DNA of 64,000 bases. It comes from Cellulomonas fimi (GTDB lineage: Bacteria; Actinomycetota; Actinomycetes; Actinomycetales; Cellulomonadaceae). The position numbers and the translations under genes are program-made. The stretch spans positions 248,001 through 312,000 of the forward strand of contig NZ_CP110680.1 in the NCBI RefSeq assembly GCF_028583725.1, written 5' to 3'. Below, piece after piece: positions 53,353-61,021 of this stretch (within the stretch, counting starts at the first letter, position 1; each line of letters starts with the position of its first letter). Under the pieces are notes generated by a model. That model was not told the origin of the DNA. It worked only from the letters and a program-made list of their open reading frames with translations, and did not search any database.

Positions 53353-54729
53353 ATGAACGGCTTGCGCAAGCGTCGCGGCTACACCGCGGCAGCGGCGGCG
53401 GGGGCGGGTCTCGTGCTCGTGCTCACCGCCTGTTCGGGCAACGACGACGACGGCGGGGGCGGCGGCGACGAGACGTCGACGACCGACTGCTCGGCCTACG
53501 AGGACTACGGCGACCTGTCGGGGAAGACGATCAGCGTCTACACCTCGATCGTGGACCCGGAGTCGCAGCAGCAGATCGACTCCTACGCCCCGTTCGAGGA
53601 GTGCACGGGCGCGAAGATCGAGTACGAGGGCTCGCGCGAGTTCGAGGCGCAGCTCCCGGTGCGCCTCCAGGCCGGCAACCCGCCGGACATCGCGTACATC
53701 CCGCAGCCCGGCTTCCTCAAGTCGATCGTCGAGCAGTACCCGGACGTCGTCGTGCCGGCCCCGCAGGCCGTCATCGACAACGCGAACGAGTACTACACCG
53801 AGGGCTGGGTCAACTACGGCACCGTCGACGGCACGCTCTACGCGACGCCGCTCGGCGCGAACGTGAAGTCGTTCGTCTGGTACTCGCCGTCGGCGTTCGA
53901 GGAGAACGGCTACGAGATCCCCACGACGTGGGACGACCTCATCGCGCTCACCGACCAGATCCGTGAGGACTACCCCGACGTGCAGCCGTGGTGCGCGGGC
54001 ATCGAGTCCGGCGACGCGACCGGCTGGCCGGCCACCGACTGGCTCGAGGACGTCGTCCTGCGGACCGCGGGTGCCGACGTCTACGACCAGTGGGTCAACC
54101 ACGAGATCCCGTTCAACGACCCGCAGATCCTCGAGGCGCTCGGGACCGTCGGCTCGATCCTCAAGGACTCCGAGCGCGTGAACGGCGGCTGGGGCGACGT
54201 GACGTCCATCGCGACGACCCCGTGGAACGAGGCCGCGCAGCCGATCCCGGACGGCGCCTGCTTCCTGCACCGTGCGGCGAACTTCTACCAGGCCAACTGG
54301 GACGAGAGCCTCACGGTCGCCGAGGACGGCGACGTGTACGCGTTCTACCTGCCGGGCAAGACCGCCGAGGACAAGCCGCTGCTCGGTGGTGGCGAGTTCG
54401 TGACGGCGTTCGCCGACCGTCCCGAGGTCGCGGCGTTCCAGGCCTACCTGTCGAGCCCCGAGTGGGCCAACAAGAAGGCCGAGGTCACCGGCCAGGGCTG
54501 GCTGTCCGCCAACAACGGCCTCGACCCGGAGCTCCTGCAGTCGCCGATCGACAAGCTGTCGTTCGACCTGCTGACCGACGACTCGTACACCTTCCGGTTC
54601 GACGGGTCCGACCAGATGCCCGGTGCCGTCGGCGCCGACGCGTTCTGGAAGCAGATGACCGCGTGGATCGCCGAGAACCAGTCCGACGAGGAGACGCTCG
54701 ACAACATCGAGGCGGCCTGGCCGCAGTGA
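53353..54729 (+). CDS. Alpha-glucoside-type ABC transporter substrate-binding lipoprotein
   Basis: 458 residues with lipobox LTAC (Cys27). Family-1 solute-binding protein of the AglE type: LSGKTISVYTSIVDPESQQQ, then FEAQLPVRLQAGNPPDIAYI and WLEDVVLRTAGADVYDQWV. The closest known role is uptake of alpha-glucosides such as maltose or trehalose; the sugar is inferred from family resemblance. A 12-pair hairpin separates it from the permease genes, common for highly expressed binding proteins. Confidence 0.85.
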   Translation: MNGLRKRRGYTAAAAAGAGLVLVLTACSGNDDDGGGGGDETSTTDCSAYEDYGDLSGKTISVYTSIVDPESQQQIDSYAPFEECTGAKIEYEGSREFEAQLPVRLQAGNPPDIAYIPQPGFLKSIVEQYPDVVVPAPQAVIDNANEYYTEGWVNYGTVDGTLYATPLGANVKSFVWYSPSAFEENGYEIPTTWDDLIALTDQIREDYPDVQPWCAGIESGDATGWPATDWLEDVVLRTAGADVYDQWVNHEIPFNDPQILEALGTVGSILKDSERVNGGWGDVTSIATTPWNEAAQPIPDGACFLHRAANFYQANWDESLTVAEDGDVYAFYLPGKTAEDKPLLGGGEFVTAFADRPEVAAFQAYLSSPEWANKKAEVTGQGWLSANNGLDPELLQSPIDKLSFDLLTDDSYTFRFDGSDQMPGAVGADAFWKQMTAWIAENQSDEETLDNIEAAWPQ

Positions 54730-54751
54730 CGCCTCGACCGGTGTGACACCG

Positions 54752-54786
54752 CCGTGGTGGGGGTCCGTCCCGGGCCCCCACCACGG
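54752..54786 (+). terminator. Intercistronic hairpin between binding protein and permease
   Basis: CCGTGGTGGGGG (54752-54763) and its complement (54775-54786) form 12 perfect pairs with an 11-base loop, 22 bases after the binding-protein stop. It may stabilise the upstream message or partly terminate, giving less permease than binding protein. Confidence 0.55.
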
Positions 54787-54881
54787 CCGTCGCACCGGCT
54801 GTCCCGACGTCTTCGGCGCGCGTACGGACCGCGCCCCCCGTTGCATCGACGCCGGCCTCGACGGCGAGGAAAGGGTGAGCC

Positions 54882-55871
54882 ATGGACTGGTTGCTCGAAG
54901 CGGACACCACGGGCGAGAAGTTCGCGGTGATGGTGATCGCGATCCTGCTGTTCGTGGTCGTGATGGGTCTGATCCTGTTCGGCGTCGACCGGATCAAGCG
55001 GCTGCCCTCGTGGGCGGTCGCGCTCGGCTTCCTGGGCCCGACGCTGATCTTCATCGCGTTCGGCCTGCTGTACCCAGGGCTGCGGACGATCCGCGGCTCC
55101 TTCTACAACAACACCGGTGACGCGTTCGTCGGCTTCGACAACTACGTGCGCGCCTTCACCGAGGACCAGTTCCAGACGGTCCTGCGCAACACGCTGCTGT
55201 GGGTCGTGCTCGTCCCGCTCGCCGCGACGTTCATCGGGCTCGTGTACGCCGTCATGGTCGACCGGACACGGTTCGAGTCGTTCGCCAAGACGCTGATCTT
55301 CCTGCCGATGGCCATCTCGCTCGTCGGCGCGTCGATCATCTGGAAGTTCGTCTACGAGTACCGACCCGACCAGGGCAACATCCAGCAGATCGGCCTCGCG
55401 AACCAGCTCCTCGTGTGGCTCGGGCTGCCACCGCAGCAGTTCCTGCTGAACCAACCCTGGAACACGTTCTTCCTCATCGCGGTCATGGTGTGGATCCAGG
55501 CCGGCTTCGCGATGACGGTCCTGTCCGCCGCGATCAAGGCGATCCCCGACGACATCGTCGAGGCCGCGCGGCTCGACGGACTGGGCGGGACCAAGATGTT
55601 CCGCTTCATCACCGTCCCGAGCATCCGGCCCGCGCTCGTCGTCGTCCTCACGACGATCGCGATGTCGACGCTCAAGGTCTTCGACATCGTCCGGACCATG
55701 ACGGGCGGCAACTTCAACACGTCGGTCGTGGCGTACGAGTTCTACACGCAGTCGTTCCGGGCGCAGCAGCAGGGGCTCGGCGCCGCGCTCGCCGTGATCC
55801 TGTTCGTGCTCGTCATCCCGATCGTCGTCTACAACGTGCGGCAGCTGCGTCTGGCGGAGGAGATCCGATGA
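54882..55871 (+). CDS. Alpha-glucoside ABC permease, AglF type
   Basis: 329 residues, six to seven helices with an extra N-terminal helix (FAVMVIAILLFVVVMGLIL) typical of the AglF/MalF group. The docking loop is EAARLDGLGGTKMFRFITVP. AAAGGGTGA precedes the ATG. It overlaps the next permease by ATGA. Confidence 0.88.
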   Translation: MDWLLEADTTGEKFAVMVIAILLFVVVMGLILFGVDRIKRLPSWAVALGFLGPTLIFIAFGLLYPGLRTIRGSFYNNTGDAFVGFDNYVRAFTEDQFQTVLRNTLLWVVLVPLAATFIGLVYAVMVDRTRFESFAKTLIFLPMAISLVGASIIWKFVYEYRPDQGNIQQIGLANQLLVWLGLPPQQFLLNQPWNTFFLIAVMVWIQAGFAMTVLSAAIKAIPDDIVEAARLDGLGGTKMFRFITVPSIRPALVVVLTTIAMSTLKVFDIVRTMTGGNFNTSVVAYEFYTQSFRAQQQGLGAALAVILFVLVIPIVVYNVRQLRLAEEIR

Positions 55872-56815
55872 CCGTCATCCCTCCCACCAACCTCGTCGAC
55901 GAGACCGAGGCGGACACGCGCGTCGCGAAGCCCGCGCGCAAGATGTCCCGCGCGGAGAAGCGCGCGATGGCCGTGAAGGGCAAGCTCAGCTCGCCGTGGG
56001 CGTCGGGCATCGCGATCACCATCGCGATCCTGTGGACCGTCCCGACGTTCGGCCTGTTCGTCACGTCGTTCCGGCCGCGCGCGGAGATCCGGTCGTCGGG
56101 CTGGTGGACCCTCCCGTGGAACCCGGAGCTGACGCTCGACAACTACCAGGAGGCGCTGTTCGGGTCGTCGACGAGCCTGTCGACGTTCTTCGTCAACTCC
56201 GTCGTCATCACGCTCCCGGCCGTCATCATCCCGATCTCGCTCGCGCTGCTCGCGGCGTACGCCTTCGCGTGGATCGACTTCAAGGGCCGCAACCTGCTGT
56301 TCGTCGCGGTGTTCGCGCTCCAGGTCGTGCCCATCCAGGTCACGCTGATCCCGCTGCTCTCGCAGTACGTGTCGTGGGGCCTCGCGGGCTCGTTCTGGGT
56401 CGTGTGGCTGTCGCACTCGATCTTCGCGCTGCCGCTCGCGATCTACCTGCTGCACAACTTCATGAAGGACATCCCGCCGTCGCTCGTCGAGGCCGCGCGC
56501 GTCGACGGCGCCGGGCACGTGAAGATCTTCTTCCAGGTGCTCCTGCCGCTGCTCACGCCCGCGATCGCGTCGTTCGCGATCTTCCAGTTCCTGTGGGTGT
56601 GGAACGACCTGCTCGTCGCGCTCGTGTTCGCCGGTGGCACCCCCGACGTCGCGCCGCTGACGGTGCGCGTCGCCGAGCTCGCCGGCACGCGCGGGTCGCA
56701 GTGGCACCTGCTGTCGGCCGGTGCGTTCATCGCGATGATCGTGCCGCTGATCGTGTTCCTCGGGCTCCAGCGGTACTTCGTCCGCGGCCTGCTCGGCGGT
56801 GCCGTGAAGGGCTGA
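55868..56815 (+). CDS. Alpha-glucoside ABC permease, AglG type
   Basis: 315 residues. After a charged cytoplasmic N-terminus, six helices with docking loop EAARVDGAGHVKIFFQVLLP and a C-terminal LQRYFVRGLLGGAVKG typical of MalG/AglG. It closes the operon, followed by a strong bulged hairpin. No ATPase or glucosidase gene is adjacent. Confidence 0.88.
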   Translation: MTVIPPTNLVDETEADTRVAKPARKMSRAEKRAMAVKGKLSSPWASGIAITIAILWTVPTFGLFVTSFRPRAEIRSSGWWTLPWNPELTLDNYQEALFGSSTSLSTFFVNSVVITLPAVIIPISLALLAAYAFAWIDFKGRNLLFVAVFALQVVPIQVTLIPLLSQYVSWGLAGSFWVVWLSHSIFALPLAIYLLHNFMKDIPPSLVEAARVDGAGHVKIFFQVLLPLLTPAIASFAIFQFLWVWNDLLVALVFAGGTPDVAPLTVRVAELAGTRGSQWHLLSAGAFIAMIVPLIVFLGLQRYFVRGLLGGAVKG

Positions 56816-56837
56816 CCCCCGCTCGACCGCCAGACAC

Positions 56838-56876
56838 CTGCGGCCCGCGCACCCTCCGGGGTGACGCGGGCCGCAG
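56838..56876 (+). terminator. Terminator of the alpha-glucoside operon
   Basis: CTGCGGCCCGCG/CGCGGGCCGCAG (56838-56849/56865-56876, 12 pairs) continues through one bulged A into CACCC/GGGTG (56850-56854/56859-56863) with loop TCCG, 23 bases after the stop codon. Confidence 0.7.
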
Positions 56877-56916
56877 CGTGCCGGGCGGGCGGAGTGCCGG
56901 TGCCTACGCTGGACGC

Positions 56917-57792
56917 GTGCCCGCGCCGCTCCTCTTCGTGCTGTCGGGCCTGACCCAGTACCTCGGCGCCGCGATCGCGGTCGGGCTGTTCGACGTGCTT
57001 CCGCCCGCCGTCGTCGCGTGGCTGCGGCTCGCCGTCGCCGCGGTCGTCCTCGTGCTGTGGCGGCGGCCGTGGCGGTCACGTGGCCTCTGGACGCGTCGTG
57101 CGGTCCGCACCACCGTGCTGTTCGGCGTCGTGCTCGGGCTCATGAACGTCGCGTTCTACGTCGCGATCGACCACCTGCCGCTCGGCACGGCGGTCGCGCT
57201 CGAGTTCGTCGGGCCCGTCGCGGTCGCCGCGGTCACCGGGCACGGGTGGCGCGACCGTGTCGCGATCGGCGTCGCGGCCCTCGGCGTCGTGCTGCTCGCG
57301 GGCGTCACCCTGGAGTCCGGCGCGGTGCCGGGCGGCGACGCGGTCGTCGGGCTCGTCGCCATCGGGATCTCCGCCGCGTGCTGGGCCGGGTACATCGTCC
57401 TCGGGCGCCGCGTCGCGACCGCGGAGAGCGGCGGGGTCACCGGGCTGTCCGTCGCGATGACGGCGGGCGCGCTCGTCCTCGCGCCGTTCTTCGTGGCCGA
57501 CGCCGCACCCGTCGCCACCGACGCGTGGCTCGCGCTGCTCGTCGTCGGCGTCGCCGTGCTGTCGTCCGTCGTGCCCTACGGGCTGGAGCAGGTGGTCCTG
57601 CGGCGCGTCCGCCCCGCCACGTTCGCGGTGCTGCTCGCGCTGCTGCCGGCGACGGCGGCCGTCGTCGGTGCCGTCGTGCTGCGGCAGGTCCCGCACCCCG
57701 CCGAGCTCGCCGGGCTGGTGCTGGTCTCGGGCGCGATCGCGCTCACCGGCACCGACCGGACCGCCACCGACGAGGCGCCGCCGCCCGCCTGA
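56917..57792 (+). CDS. EamA-domain (RhtA-like) exporter
   Basis: 291 residues from GTG 56917, ten helices in two EamA repeats (YLGAAIAVGLFDVLPPAVVA, EFVGPVAVAAVTGHGW, LLALLPATAAVVGAVVL). The pattern is closest to the RhtA threonine/homoserine-exporter group. It is the second EamA gene of the window (the first is at 6378) but only distantly similar. Confidence 0.85.
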   Translation: MPAPLLFVLSGLTQYLGAAIAVGLFDVLPPAVVAWLRLAVAAVVLVLWRRPWRSRGLWTRRAVRTTVLFGVVLGLMNVAFYVAIDHLPLGTAVALEFVGPVAVAAVTGHGWRDRVAIGVAALGVVLLAGVTLESGAVPGGDAVVGLVAIGISAACWAGYIVLGRRVATAESGGVTGLSVAMTAGALVLAPFFVADAAPVATDAWLALLVVGVAVLSSVVPYGLEQVVLRRVRPATFAVLLALLPATAAVVGAVVLRQVPHPAELAGLVLVSGAIALTGTDRTATDEAPPPA

Positions 57793-57884
57793 GGACCGGC
57801 TCGCCCGCACGACGGGAGGCCGCGCGCGGGCCGGGCCGCTCGGATGCGCGCGCCGGGGCGAGGTCGCCGCGCTGGGCGGGACGG

Positions 57885-58481
57885 CTACAGGTACTGACCG
57901 GTGCCCGGGCGCTCCGGGTCGTCGGGGTCGCCGATCGCGAGGCCCGGGTGCCCGGGGTGCGCGCCCGGCATCCCGCCTCGGCCGGGCGGCAGCGCGCGAC
58001 GCATCTGCGACAGCTGCGCCTGCGCCGCCATCTGCTGCGCCACGAGCGCCGTCTGGATGCCGTGGAACAGCCCTTCCAGCCACCCGACGAGCTGCGCCTG
58101 CGCGATCCGCAGCTCCGCGTCCGACGGCGTCTGCTCGTCGACGAACGGCAGCGTGATGCGGTGCAGCTCGGCCACGAGCTCGGGGGACAGGCCGTCCTCG
58201 AGCTCCTTGAGCGAGCGCTCGTGCACCTCCGCGAGACGCGCACGGGCGGCGTCGTCGAGCGGCGCGCTGCGGACCTCGTCGAGGAGCTGCTTGATCATCG
58301 TGCCGATCCGCATGACCTTCGCGGGTTCGCCGACCAGGTCGGTGACGTCCTCGCCGGCGTCGTCCTGCGCGTCGTCGGCGCCGTCCGGCGCGGGCACCAC
58401 GACGACCCGCGGACCCGCGCCCGTCGGGCCCTGCGCGTGCTGCTGCGTGCCGACCTCGTCACGTGCCTCGTCGTCGCTCAT
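57885..58481 (-). CDS. bpa: Bacterial proteasome activator (Bpa/DUF2587)
   Basis: 198 residues from ATG 58481. The four-helix core (about 60-150, AKVMRIGTMIKQLLDEVRS, LAEVHERSLKELEDGL, QLVGWLEGLFHGIQTALVAQ) and the C-terminal GTGQYL tail match the Bpa family. In mycobacteria the ring-forming Bpa docks the GQYL C-terminus between 20S proteasome subunits and opens the gate for unfolded proteins without ATP. Both features are intact, so a functional proteasome is predicted elsewhere in the genome. Confidence 0.92.
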   Translation of the reverse strand: MSDDEARDEVGTQQHAQGPTGAGPRVVVVPAPDGADDAQDDAGEDVTDLVGEPAKVMRIGTMIKQLLDEVRSAPLDDAARARLAEVHERSLKELEDGLSPELVAELHRITLPFVDEQTPSDAELRIAQAQLVGWLEGLFHGIQTALVAQQMAAQAQLSQMRRALPPGRGGMPGAHPGHPGLAIGDPDDPERPGTGQYL

Positions 58482-58557
58482 CCGGGCATTGTGTCCCGCC
58501 CGTCCCGCCCGGTGCAGCCCGGACCGTCGACCGGTCCGCCGTCGGTAGGGTTGACGC

Positions 58558-59790
58558 ATGTCCTGGCTGACGACGCCCGCGCACGCCCGGTGGCTCGAGG
58601 GCGAGACCGACCGGTTGCTGGACTTCGGGAGGGCGTCGGCGGTCCCCGGCGGCGGGTTCGCGCGGCAGGACGAGCAGGGCGCTCCCCAGGACGGCCCGCT
58701 CGAGCTGTGGATCACGTGCCGCATGACGCACGTGTACGCGATCGGTCACCTCCTCGGCCGCCCCGGCTCGGCCGCGCTGGTCGACCACGGGCTCGCGGCG
58801 CTGCGCGGGGTCTTCCACGACGACGAGCACGGCGGCTGGTTCGCCGAGGTCGAGCGCGACGGCACCCCGCGCGACGCCGACAAGGCCGCCTACCCGCACG
58901 CGTTCGTCATCCTCGCCGCGTCGAGCGCGGCCGCCGCGGGCCGGCCCGGTGCGCGCGAGCTGCTCGACGAGGCGCTCGCCGTGTCCGAGCGGCACTTCTG
59001 GGACGACGAGGCGGGGCTCGCGGTCGAGCAGTGGGACCGCACGTTCACCACGCTCGACGGCTACCGCGGCGTCAACGCGAACATGCACACCGTCGAGGCG
59101 TACCTCGCCGCCGCCGACGTCACGGGGCACCGCGTCTGGCTCGACCGCGCGCTGCGCATCGTCGAGCGCGTCGTCGACGGCTTCGCGAAGGGCAACTCCT
59201 GGCGCATCCCGGAGCACTTCGACTCCGCGTGGGTCGCCGACCTCGAGTACAACGTCGACACCCCCGCGCACCCGTTCCGGCCCTACGGGGCGACGATCGG
59301 CCACTGGTTCGAGTGGGCCCGGCTCACCCTGCACGCGCGCGCCGCCGTCACCGCCCGCGGCGACGTCGCCCCGACGTGGCTGCTCGACGACGCCGTCGCG
59401 CTGTTCGACGCGGGCGTCCGCGAGGGCTGGGACGTCGACGGCGCCCCCGGATTCGTCTACACGGTGGACTGGAGCGGCCGCCCCGTCGTGCGCGAGCGCA
59501 TGCACTGGGTCGCCGCCGAGGCCGTCGCCGCGGCCGCCGCGCTGCACGCCGCGACCGGCGAGGCGCGGTACGACGACCTCTACACGCAGTGGTGGGAGTA
59601 CGTCGGGGAGCACCACCTCGACCGCGAGGGCGGGTCCTGGTGGCACGAGCTCGGCACCGACAACACGGTGTCGCGCACGGTGTGGGCGGGCAAGGCCGAC
59701 CTCTACCACGCCGTGCAGGCGACGCTGATCCCGCGGCTGCCGCTCACGCCCGTGATCGTCCCGGCGCTCGCGGCGGGCCTGCTGGACTGA
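58558..59790 (+). CDS. AGE-family epimerase/isomerase (mannose-isomerase-like)
   Basis: 410 residues, alpha6/alpha6 barrel. Key segments are LWITCRMTHVYAIGHLLG, NANMHTVEAYLAAADVTG and GKADLYHAVQATL, with the conserved His residues of the catalytic pocket. The family interconverts mannose/fructose, glucosamine or sulfoquinovose; length and motifs best fit D-mannose isomerase. It is divergent from bpa, sharing a 76-base region. Confidence 0.85.
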   Translation: MSWLTTPAHARWLEGETDRLLDFGRASAVPGGGFARQDEQGAPQDGPLELWITCRMTHVYAIGHLLGRPGSAALVDHGLAALRGVFHDDEHGGWFAEVERDGTPRDADKAAYPHAFVILAASSAAAAGRPGARELLDEALAVSERHFWDDEAGLAVEQWDRTFTTLDGYRGVNANMHTVEAYLAAADVTGHRVWLDRALRIVERVVDGFAKGNSWRIPEHFDSAWVADLEYNVDTPAHPFRPYGATIGHWFEWARLTLHARAAVTARGDVAPTWLLDDAVALFDAGVREGWDVDGAPGFVYTVDWSGRPVVRERMHWVAAEAVAAAAALHAATGEARYDDLYTQWWEYVGEHHLDREGGSWWHELGTDNTVSRTVWAGKADLYHAVQATLIPRLPLTPVIVPALAAGLLD

Positions 59791-59820
59791 GGGGCCCGGC
59801 CCACCGGCGCGCGGGCGGCG

Positions 59821-60798
59821 TCAGGGGACCAGCAGCACCTTCCCGAAGACCTCGCCGCGCTCCATCATCCGGTGCGCCTCCGCGGCGTCGGCCAGCGGGA
59901 CGCGCGCGTGCACGACGGGACGCACCCGGCCCTCGGCCACGAGCGGCCACACGTGCCGGGCCACACCGTCGACGATCGCCGCCTTCTGCGCGTGCGGGCG
60001 CGAGCGCAGCGTCGTGCCGATCACCGACGCGCGGCGCGCGAGCAGCAGGCCGAGGTCGAGCTCCGCGCGTCGACCCTGCTGCAGCCCGATGACGACGAGC
60101 CGGCCACCGTCGGCCAGCAGCCGCAGGTTGTCCGCGAGCGCCCCCGCACCCAGCACGTCCAGCACGACGTCGACACCGCGGTGGTCCGTCGCCGCACGGA
60201 CGCGGCCGACGAGGTCCTCCTCGCGGTGGTCGAGCGCGACGTCGGCACCGAGCTCGCGGACCCGCGCCACCCGGTCGGGTCCGCCGGCCGTCGCGAGCAC
60301 CCGGGTGCCGAGCGCACCTGCCAGCTGTACCGCCACGGAGCCGACACCGCCGGACCCGCCGTGCACGAGCAGCGACTCCCCGGGGGACAGGTGCGCCGCG
60401 CGCAGGTTCGACCACACCGTGGCGACCGCCTCGGGCAGTGCGGCGGCGTCCTCCAGGGGAACGTCGTCCGGCACGGGGAGGCACAGGTCGGCGCGCACCG
60501 TCACCCGATCGGCGTAACCTCCGCCCGCGAGGAGCGCGGCGACGCGGTCGCCGGGCCGCCACCGGTCCGTCACCGACTCGCCGACGGCGACCACGACCCC
60601 GGACACCTCCAGCCCCGGCCAGGCCGGGGCGCCCGGCGGCGGGGGATAGTGACCCTCGCGCTGGAGGAGGTCCGCGCGGTTGACTCCCGCGGCGCTGACC
60701 TGCACCAGGACGTCCGCGGGCCCGGGTGTCGGGTCGGGCACCTCGGCGACGCGCAGGACGTCCGCCGGACCCGGCTCCGAGACCACGACTGCCCGCAT
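59821..60798 (-). CDS. NAD(P)H:quinone oxidoreductase (zinc-free MDR family)
   Basis: 325 residues, MDR fold. The nucleotide motif LVHGGSGGVGSVAVQLAGAL is intact and the catalytic zinc ligands of alcohol dehydrogenases are absent, as in PIG3/TED2-type quinone reductases. It probably reduces quinones or reactive carbonyls with NADPH. It is divergent from the sensor kinase, with about 220 bases between them. Confidence 0.88.
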   Translation of the reverse strand: MRAVVVSEPGPADVLRVAEVPDPTPGPADVLVQVSAAGVNRADLLQREGHYPPPPGAPAWPGLEVSGVVVAVGESVTDRWRPGDRVAALLAGGGYADRVTVRADLCLPVPDDVPLEDAAALPEAVATVWSNLRAAHLSPGESLLVHGGSGGVGSVAVQLAGALGTRVLATAGGPDRVARVRELGADVALDHREEDLVGRVRAATDHRGVDVVLDVLGAGALADNLRLLADGGRLVVIGLQQGRRAELDLGLLLARRASVIGTTLRSRPHAQKAAIVDGVARHVWPLVAEGRVRPVVHARVPLADAAEAHRMMERGEVFGKVLLVP

Positions 60799-60938
60799 CT
60801 GCGCACCCTAGCGGCCCGTCAGGACGCGGCAGATAGGGTGCGCACCTGGTCTCGTCCCGACGTATCCCATCGGGTGAGGTCCATGGCAAACTCTGGCCCG
60901 GGCTAATGGTCCGGTGTCCAGGAGCCGATGGTGGCGGT

Positions 60939-61006
60939 GGACCCCCAGAGGGTCCGTCAGGACGCAGGGCCGGCACGCCCCCCGGTGGCAACACCCGTGT
61001 CGGGTG
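60939..61006 (+). promoter_or_regulatory. Hairpins in the leader of the sensor kinase gene
   Basis: GGACCC/GGGTCC (60939-60944/60950-60955) and CACCCG-TGT-CGGGTG (60992-61006), the second touching the GGAGG (61006-61010), lie in the 223-base divergent gap. They could limit ribosome access; no known riboswitch core is present. Confidence 0.35.
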
Positions 61007-61021
61007 GAGGAAAGGAACGAC

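Noticed and set aside
60860..61010. Possible riboswitch before the sensor kinase because of GGCAAACT and GGACGCAGGG
   Set aside because: The fragments are out of order and spacing compared with the c-di-GMP-I core, and the second differs from GACGCAAAGCC.
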